Below are positions 15,327-15,781 of a stretch of 15,781 bases of DNA, piece after piece. Made by a program: the position numbers and the translations under genes. Within the stretch, counting starts at the first letter, position 1. Every line of letters begins with the position of its first letter. The notes beneath the pieces are model-generated. The model searched no databases, was not told the origin of the DNA, and worked only from the letters and a program-made list of their open reading frames with translations. The stretch comes from Calditrichota bacterium (GTDB lineage Bacteria > Calditrichota > Calditrichia > RBG-13-44-9 > J075): NCBI GenBank assembly GCA_003695285.1, contig RFIL01000398.1, positions 1-15,781 of the forward strand, read 5' to 3'.

Positions 15327-15781
15327 GTGGATAACCGAATCTCTACTAAAGTTAAAATAGCTAAAAATTTAATGCAGTTTTTCCTAACTCGGCGAGTTTT
15401 TGCCTGGCGTGGAAGTTCGTCGAGTCATTCTGTCGCTATCACCTTTGATGATGGCCCAAATCCTCAATATACTCCAGAGTGTTTAAATATTTTAAAGAAA
15501 TTAAATGTCAAGGGAACATTTTTTATAATTGGTCAACATGCAGAAAAATATCCAGAATTGCTACAACGTATCTTTGATGAAGGGCATTCATTGGGAATCC
15601 ACACCTATTCTCATCCTTTTACTTTTCATCAAATGAAGTTTTCTGAGATTAAGGAAGAATTGGAAAAAACTCAAAATTTGATTTTTCGTTTAACAAATAA
15701 AAGAGTTACTCTGTATCGCCCCCCACGAGGACAATTGAGTATTAAGTTACTATTATCAACTTCCATATTAAAATTCCCTAC
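15327..15781 (+). CDS. NodB-type polysaccharide deacetylase (CE4), 3' end outside the window
   Basis: An open frame runs from the TAA at 15318 to the end of the window, so the gene is cut at its 3' side. Likely starts are GTG at 15327 or ATG at 15372; neither has a good ribosome site. About 151 codons are visible from 15327. CE4 motif 1 is 'AITFDDGPNP' (TFDDG at 15441-15455). Motif 2 is H-T-Y-S-H, with histidine codons at 15600 and 15612. A third motif region is 'YRPPRGQ' around 15714-15734. 'VKGTFFIIGQHAEKYPELL' and 'EGHSLGIHTYSHP' are the standard order for small PdaA/NodB deacetylases. It is a second deacetylase in the locus and differs from the one at 11919 in its motif details, so it is not a duplicate. 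It may act on another sugar or in another compartment. Confidence 0.85.
   Translation, partial: MDNRISTKVKIAKNLMQFFLTRRVFAWRGSSSSHSVAITFDDGPNPQYTPECLNILKKLNVKGTFFIIGQHAEKYPELLQRIFDEGHSLGIHTYSHPFTFHQMKFSEIKEELEKTQNLIFRLTNKRVTLYRPPRGQLSIKLLLSTSILKFP

Noticed and set aside
1..15781. Search by eye for CRISPR arrays, tRNA or rRNA genes, insertion sequences and attachment sites
   Set aside because: No regularly spaced repeats, cloverleaf-like sequences, transposase motifs or terminal inverted repeats were seen; coding genes fill almost all of the window.

Overview
The window is one continuous, single-strand stretch of an extracellular polysaccharide (EPS) biosynthesis and export locus. All 15 gene units read on the + strand, with gaps mostly under 120 bases and two short overlaps, so it looks like one long operon running off both ends. 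The DNA is AT-rich. The Wza/Wzc-type export and co-polymerase genes imply a Gram-negative cell envelope. Some genes have clear Shine-Dalgarno sites (AAGGA, AGGAG) and others have none, as is common in FCB-group bacteria. I cannot name the species or phylum from the sequence.

Layout: (1) 2-2632 is the export and chain-length end: the C-terminus of an SLBB-domain export protein, then a Wzc-type co-polymerase/BY-kinase. (2) 2647-7959 is a modification block: a FemAB-like transferase of the PEP-CTERM/exosortase-associated type, an ATP-grasp ligase coupled to a metallophosphoesterase, a CelD-like GNAT and a second GNAT. (3) 8007-10863 is the flippase (Wzx) followed by an O-antigen ligase/polymerase (Wzy/TIGR03097-like) broken by one in-frame TAG. 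(4) 10942-15781 is a PAPS-type sulfotransferase, a NodB deacetylase, two GT4 glycosyltransferases and the first part of a second NodB deacetylase.

How they would work together (inference): the GT4 enzymes build a lipid-linked repeat unit. The unit is acylated or aminoacylated, sulfated and deacetylated, flipped by Wzx, polymerised by the Wzy-like protein under Wzc control and exported through the SLBB protein. No initiating phosphoglycosyltransferase and no exosortase lie inside the window.

Most notable points: the polymerase reading frame is intact on both sides of a single TAG, while TAG ends at least two other genes here normally; the FemAB, ligase and one GT resemble members of exosortase/PEP-CTERM-linked EPS loci; and the ATP-grasp/phosphoesterase pair within an acyltransferase block has no obvious textbook role.
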